Shown here in pieces: positions 48,678-56,603 of a DNA stretch of 64,000 nt. Source of the DNA: Leclercia adecarboxylata (GTDB taxonomy: Bacteria > Pseudomonadota > Gammaproteobacteria > Enterobacterales > Enterobacteriaceae); contig NZ_CP098325.1 in the NCBI RefSeq assembly GCF_023639785.1, positions 1,736,001-1,800,000 of the forward strand, given 5' to 3'. The first letter of the stretch is position 1. The number at the start of each line of letters is the position of its first letter. Below the pieces are notes generated by a model. It was given only the letters and a program-made list of their open reading frames with translations. It ran no database searches and was not told where the DNA came from. Position numbers and translations under genes: made by a program.

Positions 48678-49928
48678 ATGGAAAGCAAAGTAGTAGTTCC
48701 GGCGGAAGGTAAAAAGATCACCCTGCAAGACGGTAAGCTGAACGTCCCACACAATCCGATTATCCCGTTCATTGAAGGCGACGGTATCGGTGTTGACGTA
48801 ACCCCAGCGATGCTTAAAGTGGTGGATGCCGCCGTTGAGAAAGCCTATAAAGGCGAGCGTAAAATTTCCTGGATGGAAATTTACACCGGTGAAAAATCTA
48901 CCCACGTTTACGGCCAGGACGTCTGGCTGCCAGCGGAGACGCTGGACCTGATTCGTGACTACCGCGTTGCCATTAAAGGCCCGCTGACTACCCCAGTCGG
49001 TGGCGGTATTCGCTCCCTGAACGTTGCTCTGCGTCAGGAACTCGATCTGTACGTTTGTCTGCGCCCGGTACGCTACTACCAGGGTACGCCGAGCCCGGTT
49101 AAACACCCTGAACTGACCGATATGGTTATCTTCCGTGAGAACTCCGAAGATATCTATGCCGGTATCGAGTGGAAAGCAGACTCCGCAGAAGCAGAGAAAG
49201 TGATCAAATTCCTGCGCGAAGAGATGGGCGTGAAGAAAATTCGCTTCCCTGAACATTGCGGTATCGGCATCAAGCCGTGCTCCGAAGAAGGCACCAAGCG
49301 TCTGGTTCGTGCAGCGATTGAGTACGCCATCACCAACGACCGTGACTCTGTGACTATCGTTCACAAAGGCAACATCATGAAGTTCACCGAAGGCTCGTTC
49401 AAAGACTGGGGTTACCAGTTGGCGGCAGAAGAGTTCGGTGGTGAACTGATCGACGGCGGCCCATGGCAGAAGATCAAGAACCCGAACACCGGCAAAGAGA
49501 TCATCATTAAAGATGTGATCGCTGATGCGTTCCTGCAGCAGATCCTGCTGCGTCCGGCTGAATATGACGTTATCGCCTGTATGAACCTGAACGGTGACTA
49601 CATCTCCGACGCCCTGGCAGCGCAGGTTGGTGGTATTGGTATCGCCCCTGGCGCGAACATCGGTGACGAGTGCGCGCTGTTCGAAGCGACCCACGGTACG
49701 GCGCCTAAGTACGCTGGCCAGGATAAAGTGAACCCAGGTTCTATCATCCTGTCCGCAGAAATGATGCTGCGTCACATGGAATGGTTCGAAGCCGCAGACC
49801 TGATCGTTAAAGGTATGGAAGGCGCGATCAACAACAAGACCGTGACCTATGACTTCGAACGTCTGATGGAAGGCGCTAAGCTGCTGAAATGTTCAGAGTT
49901 TGGTGACGCGATCATCGAAAACATGTAA
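48678..49928 (+). CDS. icd: NADP-dependent isocitrate dehydrogenase Icd
   Basis: TCA-cycle enzyme converting isocitrate to 2-oxoglutarate. All 416 residues are present. The substrate and AceK phosphorylation serine is in [11 protein letters not shown] (Ser113). The NADP-binding [12 protein letters not shown] and active-site [16 protein letters not shown] [12 protein letters not shown] regions are intact. The 3' end is the attachment site of e14 and phage 21. Since a prophage with an e14-type integrase follows directly, the last codons and the terminator here are probably phage-supplied. Confidence 0.97.
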   Translation: MESKVVVPAEGKKITLQDGKLNVPHNPIIPFIEGDGIGVDVTPAMLKVVDAAVEKAYKGERKISWMEIYTGEKSTHVYGQDVWLPAETLDLIRDYRVAIKGPLTTPVGGGIRSLNVALRQELDLYVCLRPVRYYQGTPSPVKHPELTDMVIFRENSEDIYAGIEWKADSAEAEKVIKFLREEMGVKKIRFPEHCGIGIKPCSEEGTKRLVRAAIEYAITNDRDSVTIVHKGNIMKFTEGSFKDWGYQLAAEEFGGELIDGGPWQKIKNPNTGKEIIIKDVIADAFLQQILLRPAEYDVIACMNLNGDYISDALAAQVGGIGIAPGANIGDECALFEATHGTAPKYAGQDKVNPGSIILSAEMMLRHMEWFEAADLIVKGMEGAINNKTVTYDFERLMEGAKLLKCSEFGDAIIENM

Positions 49929-49950
49929 TCCAGATTCTGGGTTGTATGCG

Positions 49951-49980
49951 AACGGGAGCCTGTTGGTTCCCGTTTTTATT
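49951..49980 (+). terminator. Intrinsic terminator after icd
   Basis: AACGGGAGCC (49951-49960), loop TGTT, GGTTCCCGTT (49965-49974), followed by TTTATT. Confidence 0.9.
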
Positions 49981-50111
49981 ATTAGCTTTCGAACGGTTAT
50001 CAAAAATTTATCAAAATTAGTTATCAAAATAATTGAACATCAGTGCTGTAGCACGCACAATGAGAAGACATAAGTTCTGAAATGGAATTTTCATTAAGGA
50101 AAGCTCATGCT

Positions 50112-51122
50112 ATGAATACTAATGATATCCCACGTTTAAAAAAAATAAAAACCCCTGGTTCTACAGAACGCAAGCGCCTTAAAAACATAATATGGTTATT
50201 AACTTGTATTATTATTGGATTAATAATCTATACACTTTCTGATAAAATAGTGTTTAATAGTGAAGGTTTTTTGTTTTCAATTTTAGGGAACGTTAAATAT
50301 GCAGTTGCTGTTAGCGCATTAGGAGTCATAGGTACAATTTTAATTACTTATGTTAATAAGGATATTGGCAGCGTCAGATCTGATATCGATAAATTAGACC
50401 AATTGTTTGACCTAAGAAATGAAGTGAATTCATTGAAATCGAAAGTTGATGAATTGGCACAGTTTGGTTCGAATGAAATTCAGAAGATTGATTTGGAACC
50501 TATTGAAAAAACTGAATTAATTGAAAGCGCAAAAAAGCGGATTATAGGGAATACGCTGTTATTAGCTGATGCTAGCCTAAAAGATGAAATAAACTCATTA
50601 AGACATCAAGTTGATATAAATCAGCATTACTCTGATATTGTATACCGGCTTGAAAATGAGATAGCACGCCTTAATCGTCGTGGTGGCGTTAACTTAGTAA
50701 TTGGTGCAATTATTGCTTTAGTAGGTATTTTGTATTTGGGCTATACAGTAACTAATCAGGTGGCAATGAATGATAAACTAGATTACATACTTCATATGGC
50801 TCCAAGGTTATCATTTGTAATTGTAATAGAGTTATTTGCATATTTTTTCCTTAAGCTCTATAAAAATGGTTTTGATGAGGTTAAATATTTCCAAAATGAG
50901 TTGACCAACGTTGATTCTAAAGTGTTAGGAATTAAGTTTTTAAAAGATGTCAGAAACGAAGAGTTAATGAGTGAGGTAATTAAAAGTTTAATGGCCACTG
51001 AGAGGAATTTCATCTTGGAAAAAGGTCAGTCTACCGTGTCATTAGAGCAGCAAAAACTAAAAAGTGCGGAAGGGAAAAATGTATCTGAAGTCTTAAAGGA
51101 AATAACAAAAATTAGAAGGTAA
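50112..51122 (+). CDS. AT-rich membrane protein with coiled coil, between attL and int
   Basis: I do not recognise this family. The start ATG 50112 (MNTNDIPRLKK) follows TTAAGGAAAG; an ATG at 50082 lacks a site. It has 336 residues. Two membrane helices lie near 28-46 and 58-82, then about 120 residues of charged heptad-like sequence (SVRSDIDKLDQLFDLRNEVN). Two more helices lie near 200-222 and 238-258, and a charged C-terminal tail follows. The AT-rich codon use differs sharply from icd and from int. The place between attachment site and integrase is typical of lysogenic accessory genes; a role in exclusion of other phages is speculation. Confidence 0.75.
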   Translation: MNTNDIPRLKKIKTPGSTERKRLKNIIWLLTCIIIGLIIYTLSDKIVFNSEGFLFSILGNVKYAVAVSALGVIGTILITYVNKDIGSVRSDIDKLDQLFDLRNEVNSLKSKVDELAQFGSNEIQKIDLEPIEKTELIESAKKRIIGNTLLLADASLKDEINSLRHQVDINQHYSDIVYRLENEIARLNRRGGVNLVIGAIIALVGILYLGYTVTNQVAMNDKLDYILHMAPRLSFVIVIELFAYFFLKLYKNGFDEVKYFQNELTNVDSKVLGIKFLKDVRNEELMSEVIKSLMATERNFILEKGQSTVSLEQQKLKSAEGKNVSEVLKEITKIRR

Positions 51123-51230
51123 TTGGTTAACTTTTAAATCAAATGAAAGAAAGCATAGTGGGATATGCTTTCTTATAATCATTATGACAATGACTACTCT
51201 TGCTATGAGATATAGAGTTTAGAAAAATAA

Positions 51231-52358
51231 TCATATAGCAATTGTCGTCCAGTCTTTACCCCGGTCATCATGATAGCGTGCAGTTTGGTTCGGAGATTTG
51301 TGGCCCAGCAGTTTTTGCGTATCGATTCCTTGAGCCTCATAAAGACGTTCTGCCAGTGATCTCTGTTCGTGAAACGTTGCAGGTGTGCCATCCCCCCATA
51401 CTATTCCAGTCTTATCCCGCGCTTTGCTGAAATTCATCGTTATAGTATTCGATTTAACCTGCGCTCCTCGTTCAGATTGCGAATTTGCCCTGAAAAAATG
51501 AACCAAGTAAGGGCTGACTGCATAATCCCGACAGCGCGCTATAACATCTCGCAAACTCCAGTTTATTGCGTTCATACGAAGTGAAAGCGGTATCGCGATT
51601 TTGCTTCCGGTTTTCTCCTGAATTATGTGTAGGTGATCATCCCAGACATCGCTGAACTTCATATTGGAAATATCACCGAGGCGCTGGCCCGTTACCAATG
51701 CCAGCAGCATTGCATTCCCCATATATTGATGGGTGCTGTCTGCAATATCGAAAATCCTCTGCCATTCCTCTAGGCTAAGGCGCTGGCGGGTGATTTTTCG
51801 GCGGGGTTTTTTGGTCGCTGAGGCAGGATCGTAACCCGGAGGAACCTCACCCGCATGCTGCGCTTCTTTAAAAATATCAACCAAAACTGTCCGAACTACT
51901 TGTGCCATTCGCGGCTGGCCGGCTGTAACGTACTCATCGAGCAATTGGGCGATATCGCGGACATCAACTGATGGTAGCAACTTCATTCCGACACGCTCTC
52001 GCAACAACGAAACCGGCTTTCTTTTCTGTTTGAACGTGTTCAGCTTGATATCGCCCGTCGCCAGACGCTCTTCCTGAATCTTCCAGTAACGGTCGAGCCA
52101 TGTTGAAACCGTGATCGCTTTGCCTTTGCTTGTGGCGATCCTGTCACTGATCGCCAAAATCTGCCGGGTTCTCTGTTCTGCCAGGCGCGCGTTTGCCTCA
52201 GTAGCAATCGCAATGGCCTCCATTTCGTCAGTGCCCAGCGCATGGAACTTGCCGGTGATTGGATGTTTATAGCGCCAGTAAACCTTATTCACCTTCCTGC
52301 TATAGAGAGGGTAAAGGTTCGGAACAGAAACATTGTTTTTACGTGGTCGAGCTGCCAT
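51231..52358 (-). CDS. int: Prophage tyrosine integrase (e14/phage 21 type)
   Basis: A lambda-type integrase, 375 residues. An N-terminal arm-binding domain (PNLYPLYSRKVNKVYWRYKH) is followed by a core-binding domain and a catalytic domain. The catalytic residues are Arg in LVTGQRLGD, Lys in EKTGSKIA, His and Arg in TFHEQRS, His in KLLGHKS, and the nucleophile Tyr in TARYHDDRG near residue 362. The sequence strongly resembles IntE of e14, which uses icd, agreeing with its location. Its start overlaps the xis end by 20 bp. Confidence 0.96.
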   Translation of the reverse strand: MAARPRKNNVSVPNLYPLYSRKVNKVYWRYKHPITGKFHALGTDEMEAIAIATEANARLAEQRTRQILAISDRIATSKGKAITVSTWLDRYWKIQEERLATGDIKLNTFKQKRKPVSLLRERVGMKLLPSVDVRDIAQLLDEYVTAGQPRMAQVVRTVLVDIFKEAQHAGEVPPGYDPASATKKPRRKITRQRLSLEEWQRIFDIADSTHQYMGNAMLLALVTGQRLGDISNMKFSDVWDDHLHIIQEKTGSKIAIPLSLRMNAINWSLRDVIARCRDYAVSPYLVHFFRANSQSERGAQVKSNTITMNFSKARDKTGIVWGDGTPATFHEQRSLAERLYEAQGIDTQKLLGHKSPNQTARYHDDRGKDWTTIAI

Positions 52359-52584
52359 CAGCTAGAATCCTCTGAAGTATTGGAGAGTCACTCTTTTGAA
52401 TATTCGGCTTAGCCAATTCGCCTACAAGTTCTGCATCTTCCCTTACTCGCCACTTGCGACCCTGTTTCATGGCTGGTGGGGAAAAAAGATTTTGCTTAGC
52501 GTATCGGCGCAGAGTATTCAAAGCTGGCGGACTGCTCCGGTATTTCTCTGCTGCCCATTCCTCAAGCGTGAGCATTTGCTTCAT
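52339..52584 (-). CDS. xis: Excisionase Xis
   Basis: An 81-residue winged-helix excisionase that bends attachment-site DNA and directs Int to excision. MLTLEEWAAEKY and LRRYAKQNLFSPPAMKQGRKW are the lambda Xis fold motifs. GTGGAGAATAAGCC precedes the ATG. It overlaps int, as in lambda. Confidence 0.92.
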   Translation of the reverse strand: MKQMLTLEEWAAEKYRSSPPALNTLRRYAKQNLFSPPAMKQGRKWRVREDAELVGELAKPNIQKSDSPILQRILADGSSTT

Positions 52585-52681
52585 GGCTTATTCTCCACTT
52601 TACCGGCTGCAACCGGTCACTCTTTAAAAATACAGGTCCCACAACCATTGCGGGCCCAGTTACAACAGTTAACATACAGAT

Positions 52682-52990
52682 TTAATTATTTGGCTGAGAA
52701 CCCTCTATCAGATAGGATGATGTGCCGTGAACAGAGCAGGAAATAATTACATTTCGGGCATGTTCCACATCACTATCGCCATATACGTTGTTTTTCAGCG
52801 CCGTATTCTCTGCAACCAACGCTTCGGCAATGTCACGAGTACGACGAAGTTCCATGACAGCTACCTGAACTGCATAAGCGAAGTTTGCAGAAGGGAAGTT
52901 GCGATCAACTTCAGCATCGCGCTGCATACGAACTGCAACTGCCATCAATTCATCCAACTGTTCACCGGTCATTGGTTTACTGCTAGTCAT
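52682..52990 (-). CDS. Small left-operon phage protein (102 residues)
   Basis: The start ATG at 52990 (MTSSKPMTGEQLDELM) overlaps the stop of the ParB-like gene by 8 bp; the open frame reaches further upstream but only through that gene. The product is acidic and mostly helical, with FAYAVQVAVMELRRTRDIAEALVAENTALK as a likely helix. It shares its style with the 119-residue protein at 54002-54361 (both have 'AENTAL/ATQNATL' coiled segments). No function is recognised. Confidence 0.7.
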   Translation of the reverse strand: MTSSKPMTGEQLDELMAVAVRMQRDAEVDRNFPSANFAYAVQVAVMELRRTRDIAEALVAENTALKNNVYGDSDVEHARNVIISCSVHGTSSYLIEGSQPNN

Positions 52991-54002
52991 TATTCGCTTC
53001 CTGCTGAAGTTTATGCTGCTTAACGAAGTGGGCCACTGCTTTTGACTGGCTGGTAACCACACCGTTGAGGTTCACGTTCTTGCCGCGATAGATAGGGGCC
53101 GACCCGATCTCTTCACCACCGAGTGAAACGTGAAGGATTTTCCCGCGCACCTCAGCGGAAGGGATTGGCTGAGACAGTCGGTATGTTTCACGCGCTTCAG
53201 CAATCGCTTTGTGTTCGTCGATAATGGACAGCGCTTCAGCCAGCGCAGTACCCTGGATGGTAAATACCCCTTCGTCACTGATCTCAGCCTGGGCCATCAG
53301 TTCCACGAAACGACGCGCATTCTTGATGCTGAGTTCTGGAGCGATAGCGCTACGGGTAACTTTCGTTTTACCCTGGGCTGCTGCAACTGCTTTATCGTGC
53401 TGCAGAACCTCGCCAGCCTTTTCGCCGAACTCTCTTACTCGATCAACAGCAACATCGACGGATACCGCGCCGGATTTAACTTCCTGCTGAACGTCATAAT
53501 TCGCGGTGCTGAGCGTCAGTAACTTTTCAACAGTACCGACTGACTTATTGACCAGCTTCGCAATCTCGCTAGTGGTCTGGTTGAAGGCGTTGTGCAGCTC
53601 CTGAATAACCGCAGCCTGCTCAATATCGGAAAGTGACAATTGGTTATTGCTGGTCATGATCCGCGCCAGGCGCTGAACATCGTTACCGTTAAACGGCATG
53701 ATGTGAATGCGGTCTACTGGCTTGCCGGCTGCACGGCAGCGCTCATAACAGCGGCGGCGGCGGTGACCTTCAACGACCCAGACCCCACCTTCATCACGTG
53801 CGATAACTTCCAGTGGAGGAACCGAACCACCGTTCATCAGGTAGGTGAACAGTTCGTCATCAGCCTGGATGGTGCGTTCATCGTCGTCATGACGCTTGTT
53901 GAATCCTGCGCGAACGTGGATATCGTCGAGGCTGATGAACATGCCGGTATCAGTGCGCTTGATAGTCCCGTCGCGGGACATCTGCTTGAATGAGTTAGCC
54001 AT
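52983..54002 (-). CDS. ParB/Spo0J-type DNA-binding protein
   Basis: A 339-residue protein whose N-terminal half is a ParB-type domain. It has VPPLEVIARDEGGVWVVEG followed by HRRRRC, the position of the GERR nucleotide-binding box, then a helix-turn-helix region near 125-160 (SLSDIEQAAVIQELHNAF, SEIAKLVNKSVGTVEKLL). The C-terminal part is unlike classical ParB. No ParA partner or parS site was found nearby. A regulatory or segregation-like job is inferred. It overlaps the next gene by 8 bp and the upstream gene by 1 bp. Confidence 0.85.
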   Translation of the reverse strand: MANSFKQMSRDGTIKRTDTGMFISLDDIHVRAGFNKRHDDDERTIQADDELFTYLMNGGSVPPLEVIARDEGGVWVVEGHRRRRCYERCRAAGKPVDRIHIMPFNGNDVQRLARIMTSNNQLSLSDIEQAAVIQELHNAFNQTTSEIAKLVNKSVGTVEKLLTLSTANYDVQQEVKSGAVSVDVAVDRVREFGEKAGEVLQHDKAVAAAQGKTKVTRSAIAPELSIKNARRFVELMAQAEISDEGVFTIQGTALAEALSIIDEHKAIAEARETYRLSQPIPSAEVRGKILHVSLGGEEIGSAPIYRGKNVNLNGVVTSQSKAVAHFVKQHKLQQEANND

Positions 54003-54361
54003 TAGAGCGCCACCTCGTTATTGAGGCAAACGACCACCGAAGGCAATTCACGTAACTCACGCTGCGCTTCCAGTAAGTGCATATTGGTGGGCGTTTTGGT
54101 GTGGCGTTCTTCGATGCGGTCACACTCTTTGGCCCAGCTGGTTACGTCTTCACGAAGAGTAGCGTTCTGCGTGGCCAGCTCTTTACGCTGTGACATGGCT
54201 TCGCAAAGAGCGACGCTGGTATAGTCCAGACGGTTAGCCAGTTCAGTCATGATCCCGCGATAAGCCGGGGGAAGGAGAGGTGCCGCTTTACGGGCCGCGT
54301 CGATCAACTGCTCTCTGGTCATGCGTGGTTGTAACTCGTTGACGGTCTGTGCGTTCGTCAT
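54002..54361 (-). CDS. First gene of the left operon, 119-residue coiled phage protein
   Basis: The start ATG 54361 (MTNAQTVNELQPRMTREQ) has GGAG 8 bp upstream; the frame extends to 54415 without a site. The product contains LIDAARKAAPLLPPAYRGIM and a coiled region (ATQNATLREDVTSWAKECDRI). It is leftward of PL and therefore expected to be early. I do not recognise the family. Confidence 0.72.
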   Translation of the reverse strand: MTNAQTVNELQPRMTREQLIDAARKAAPLLPPAYRGIMTELANRLDYTSVALCEAMSQRKELATQNATLREDVTSWAKECDRIEERHTKTPTNMHLLEAQRELRELPSVVVCLNNEVAL

Positions 54362-54620
54362 TGTTAGTTTCTCCGTTATATAAGCGTCCTGCACGACGCT
54401 GAATTTTGGTTGCACGAATCCCGCGCCTTACGGCGAGAAAAAAATTATTTGGGTTCGCTTTAATAAGCACCCAAGGTAGGGCGCTTAATGAAGCGGGCGA
54501 CTGCCATCGCCGGTTAGTTCTCCACACAACTGGAAGCGCACTCCAGCGTTTTACACCTGTCACCCATAACTGGTTCGAAGGTATGCGTTACTATGTTGTG
54601 TTCATAACAATCTTTGATTT
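54362..54620 (-). other. PL leader with nested mini-ORFs
   Basis: The transcript from PL crosses 260 bases before the first clear gene. Two complete short frames stand in tandem: MGDRCKTLECASSCVEN (54567-54514) and MAVARFIKRPTLGAY (54507-54460). A third frame from GTG 54563 to 54288 is open for 91 codons and ends in an arginine-rich segment (VRRGIRATKIQRRAGR). An N-type antiterminator would be expected near here, but no convincing N gene or boxA/boxB pair was identified. Some similar leaders carry Icd-like or regulatory RNA functions. Confidence 0.4.
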
Positions 54621-54649
54621 AATCTAAAATAACTTAGAAATCAGGTCAA
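54621..54649 (-). promoter_or_regulatory. Prophage promoter PL
   Basis: On the minus strand TTGACC (54649-54644), a 17-bp spacer and TAGATT (54626-54621) form a near-consensus sigma-70 promoter. An operator lies inside the spacer. Confidence 0.88.
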
Positions 54650-54672
54650 GCAGAAAAGCTAAATTAATTTAG
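54624..54672. promoter_or_regulatory. Left operators OL (two 14-bp sites)
   Basis: CTAAAATAACTTAG (54624-54637) and CTAAATTAATTTAG (54659-54672) share CTAA-N6-TTAG with three sites at OR. The first overlaps the PL spacer and -10; the second lies just upstream of the -35. Confidence 0.88.
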
Positions 54673-54692
54673 ATTTTCTGTGGGGGAAGTGG

Positions 54693-55340
54693 CTACTTGC
54701 GGCGCATCATGCGTCGATGTTCAACAACTACTCCAATAACGTGAATCTTTTCTTTTGCAGAATTGCGAATGGCGTAGTCGTCATTGAGAGGCACGAGTTC
54801 AAAAATTTCATCGCCGGTTTCACTAACACCACGTGCTCGGTATTTTTTGAAGGTAGCTTCGTCACCGCCGTTTTTTGCGACAACGTAATCACCAGGTCCA
54901 GGATGCAGCTCAGGGTCAATGATGATTACATCGTCTTCGACAAACTCAGGTTCCATTGATTTTCCTTTAACCTTCAAGGCAAAAGTCGAATGAGAGTGAA
55001 ACTCTGACGTCAAAATATATTCCACCGTTCCATCAAGATTCCTGGCATCGCACTCTGGTGACCAGGCCCCAGCCTGAACATAACTGATGATAGGGACTTG
55101 CTGAGCTGCTACTGGTGCAGCTCCCACGTTCGCTTCATCTTCCCGACCATATAAAAGAAACCCTTCGGTTACGCCGAGGTATTGAGCGAGCTTTGTAAGC
55201 GATTTCCCGCCCGGCACATTCAGATCTCTTTCCCAATATCCAATTGTCACATCAGAAACACCAAGCGCTTTGCCAAGTTGGCCTTGAGTTAGCTTTCTTT
55301 GTTTCCGTAATTCCTTTAACCGCGTGCCAAGTGTTCCCAC
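54693..55340 (-). CDS. cI: CI-type phage repressor with S24 peptidase domain
   Basis: A 215-residue repressor of the LexA/CI class. The N-terminal helix-turn-helix (LTQGQLGKALGVSDVTIGYW, about 17-36) binds operators. The C-terminal self-cleavage domain has an Ala-Gly bond in YVQAGAWSP, the catalytic Ser in VKGKSMEPE and Lys in DYVVAKNGG. RecA-stimulated cleavage should induce the prophage. It starts with GTG 55340 after AAGGGTTT and faces cro across 97 bp. Confidence 0.95.
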   Translation of the reverse strand: MGTLGTRLKELRKQRKLTQGQLGKALGVSDVTIGYWERDLNVPGGKSLTKLAQYLGVTEGFLLYGREDEANVGAAPVAAQQVPIISYVQAGAWSPECDARNLDGTVEYILTSEFHSHSTFALKVKGKSMEPEFVEDDVIIIDPELHPGPGDYVVAKNGGDEATFKKYRARGVSETGDEIFELVPLNDDYAIRNSAKEKIHVIGVVVEHRRMMRRK

Positions 55341-55365
55341 GATTCAAACCCTTAGAAATGAAAAC

Positions 55366-55428
55366 CTAAGTAATCTTAGTTTTTATTGACCTAAAAAAGA
55401 TTAGATAATAATATCTAAATATTCTTAG
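55366..55428. promoter_or_regulatory. Right operators OR (three 14-bp sites)
   Basis: CTAAGTAATCTTAG (55366-55379), CTAAAAAAGATTAG (55391-55404) and CTAAATATTCTTAG (55415-55428) repeat every 24-25 bp between cI and cro. All fit CTAA-N6-TTAG. The spacing is like lambda OR3-OR2-OR1 and places each site about 2.3 helical turns apart. Confidence 0.92.
55386..55414 (+). promoter_or_regulatory. Prophage promoter PR
   Basis: TTGACC (55386-55391), a 17-bp spacer and TAATAT (55409-55414) lie across the middle operator, giving direct competition between repressor and RNA polymerase. It reads into cro. Confidence 0.9.
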
Positions 55429-55437
55429 GAGGACATC

Positions 55438-55647
55438 ATGACTACGACTGAACTTGAGCAGTTTTTCGGTTCGCCAAACAAGGCGGCTGAATTTTTTGGG
55501 GTTTCGCCAGAAGCCTTCTATCAATGGCGTACTCGCCCAGGGCAACTAATTCCTAAAGGTCGCGCAGCAGAGGCGGCAGCACGCACTAAAGGAAAGCTTA
55601 TGTTCGACGCTTCGCTTTACCAGAAGCGTAACGAGAAAGCGGCGTAG
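55438..55647 (+). CDS. cro: Cro-type regulator
   Basis: A 69-residue helix-turn-helix protein immediately after OR, with AGGAGG 7 bp before the ATG. SPNKAAEFFGVSPEAFYQWR (about 12-31) is the DNA-binding motif. Position opposite cI, size, and orientation identify it as the Cro equivalent that turns down PRM and early promoters. Confidence 0.9.
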   Translation: MTTTELEQFFGSPNKAAEFFGVSPEAFYQWRTRPGQLIPKGRAAEAAARTKGKLMFDASLYQKRNEKAA

Positions 55648-55675
55648 CGAAAACCACAGAATCAAGGAGTTAACC

Positions 55676-56227
55676 GTGGGTAATCAACACTGGCAAGTAG
55701 AGAAACAACCGGCCTGGCTGGTGGCAGCAATTAAGCGGACGATTTCCAGTCTTCCTGGTGGTTATTCAGAAGCAGCTGAATGGCTAGGAGTAACTGAAGA
55801 CGCGTTGTTTAACCGCCTACGCAGTGGCGGAGATCAGATCTTCCCTATGGGGTGGGCAATGGTACTTCAGCAAGCCAGCGGAACTAAATACATTGCTGAC
55901 GCAGTTTCTCGGCAGTCAAACAGCGTGAACGTCCCGCTGGTAGATGTTGATGACGTTGAGAACGCGGACATCAATCAACGCCTGATGGAGTCCATCGAAT
56001 GGATTGGTAAGCATTCAACCTACATCCGTAAAGCAACCGCTGATGGTGTGATCGACGAGGCCGAGCGGGCGCAAATCGAAGAGAACAGTTATCAGGTCAT
56101 GCAGAAGTGGCAGGAACATTTAACGCTGCTGTATCGCGTTTTCTGTGCGCCTGAAAAAAGTGACGCCCGCGAGTGTGCAGCTCCGGGCGTCTTGGCGTGT
56201 CGTATCAGTGGAGAAACTAACGCATGA
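55676..56227 (+). CDS. YmfL-like (CII-position) regulatory protein
   Basis: A 183-residue protein with GTG start at 55676 after AAGGAG. The N-terminal helix-turn-helix region has GYSEAAEWLGVTEDALFNRL, followed by GGDQIFPMGWAMVLQQASG, resembling YmfL of e14. It sits where lambda has cII, and may govern the lysogeny decision. The C-terminal part is acidic and helical (ADGVIDEAERAQIEEN). The last residues after FCAPEKSD look less constrained. Confidence 0.78.
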   Translation: MGNQHWQVEKQPAWLVAAIKRTISSLPGGYSEAAEWLGVTEDALFNRLRSGGDQIFPMGWAMVLQQASGTKYIADAVSRQSNSVNVPLVDVDDVENADINQRLMESIEWIGKHSTYIRKATADGVIDEAERAQIEENSYQVMQKWQEHLTLLYRVFCAPEKSDARECAAPGVLACRISGETNA

Positions 56228-56550
56228 GCAGTTTAACGGTAAATCACCGTCTGCCGCAACTACGTGGCGTTCCAGTCCATGGCGCCTCGTCGTTTCGGTA
56301 TGAGCGCATGGTATCAGGCCGATGGGTTCCGTGTAACCACAGTCGGGCGATGGCAATCGTGGGGGTATGGCGTCGTAAAGCGGAGGTCTTATGCCAGAGC
56401 TTGATCGTAGATTCAGGGACCACTACGGCGTCCCGGTTCGGGTTATCCGGTGGGAGCCGGAGAGTCGACGCGTTATATACCTGCGCGAAGGCTACGACCA
56501 TGAGTGCTTCAGCCCACTTGAGCAATTCCAGCGCAAATTTACAGATTTAA
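56224..56550 (+). CDS. Small phage ORF overlapping the next gene
   Basis: ATG 56224 overlaps the preceding stop (ATGA) and opens 108 codons. The first about 58 residues (VNHRLPQLRGVPVHG, CNHSRAMAIVGVWRRKAE) look like a conserved phage protein. The rest runs through the next gene in another frame and is rich in Ser and Ala. The true product could be shortened by a past frameshift. Function unknown. Confidence 0.5.
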   Translation: MSSLTVNHRLPQLRGVPVHGASSFRYERMVSGRWVPCNHSRAMAIVGVWRRKAEVLCQSLIVDSGTTTASRFGLSGGSRRVDALYTCAKATTMSASAHLSNSSANLQI

Positions 56551-56603
56551 AGGACTGCCATGAGCCTGTTAATGCCATCCCGGCCAATAGTGATAAACCC
56601 TGA
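56391..56603 (+). CDS. DUF4222 phage protein
   Basis: A 70-residue protein with GCGGAGG before the ATG. The segment YGVPVRVIRWEPESRRVIYL and EGYDHECFSPLEQFQRKFTDL is the DUF4222 pattern found in lambdoid early regions. Function unknown. It overlaps the replication gene by 44 bp. Confidence 0.75.
   Translation: MPELDRRFRDHYGVPVRVIRWEPESRRVIYLREGYDHECFSPLEQFQRKFTDLKDCHEPVNAIPANSDKP

Noticed and set aside
48675..49775. A 366-codon minus-strand frame opposite icd
   Set aside because: Shadow of icd caused by its codon bias; no ribosome binding site or family features.
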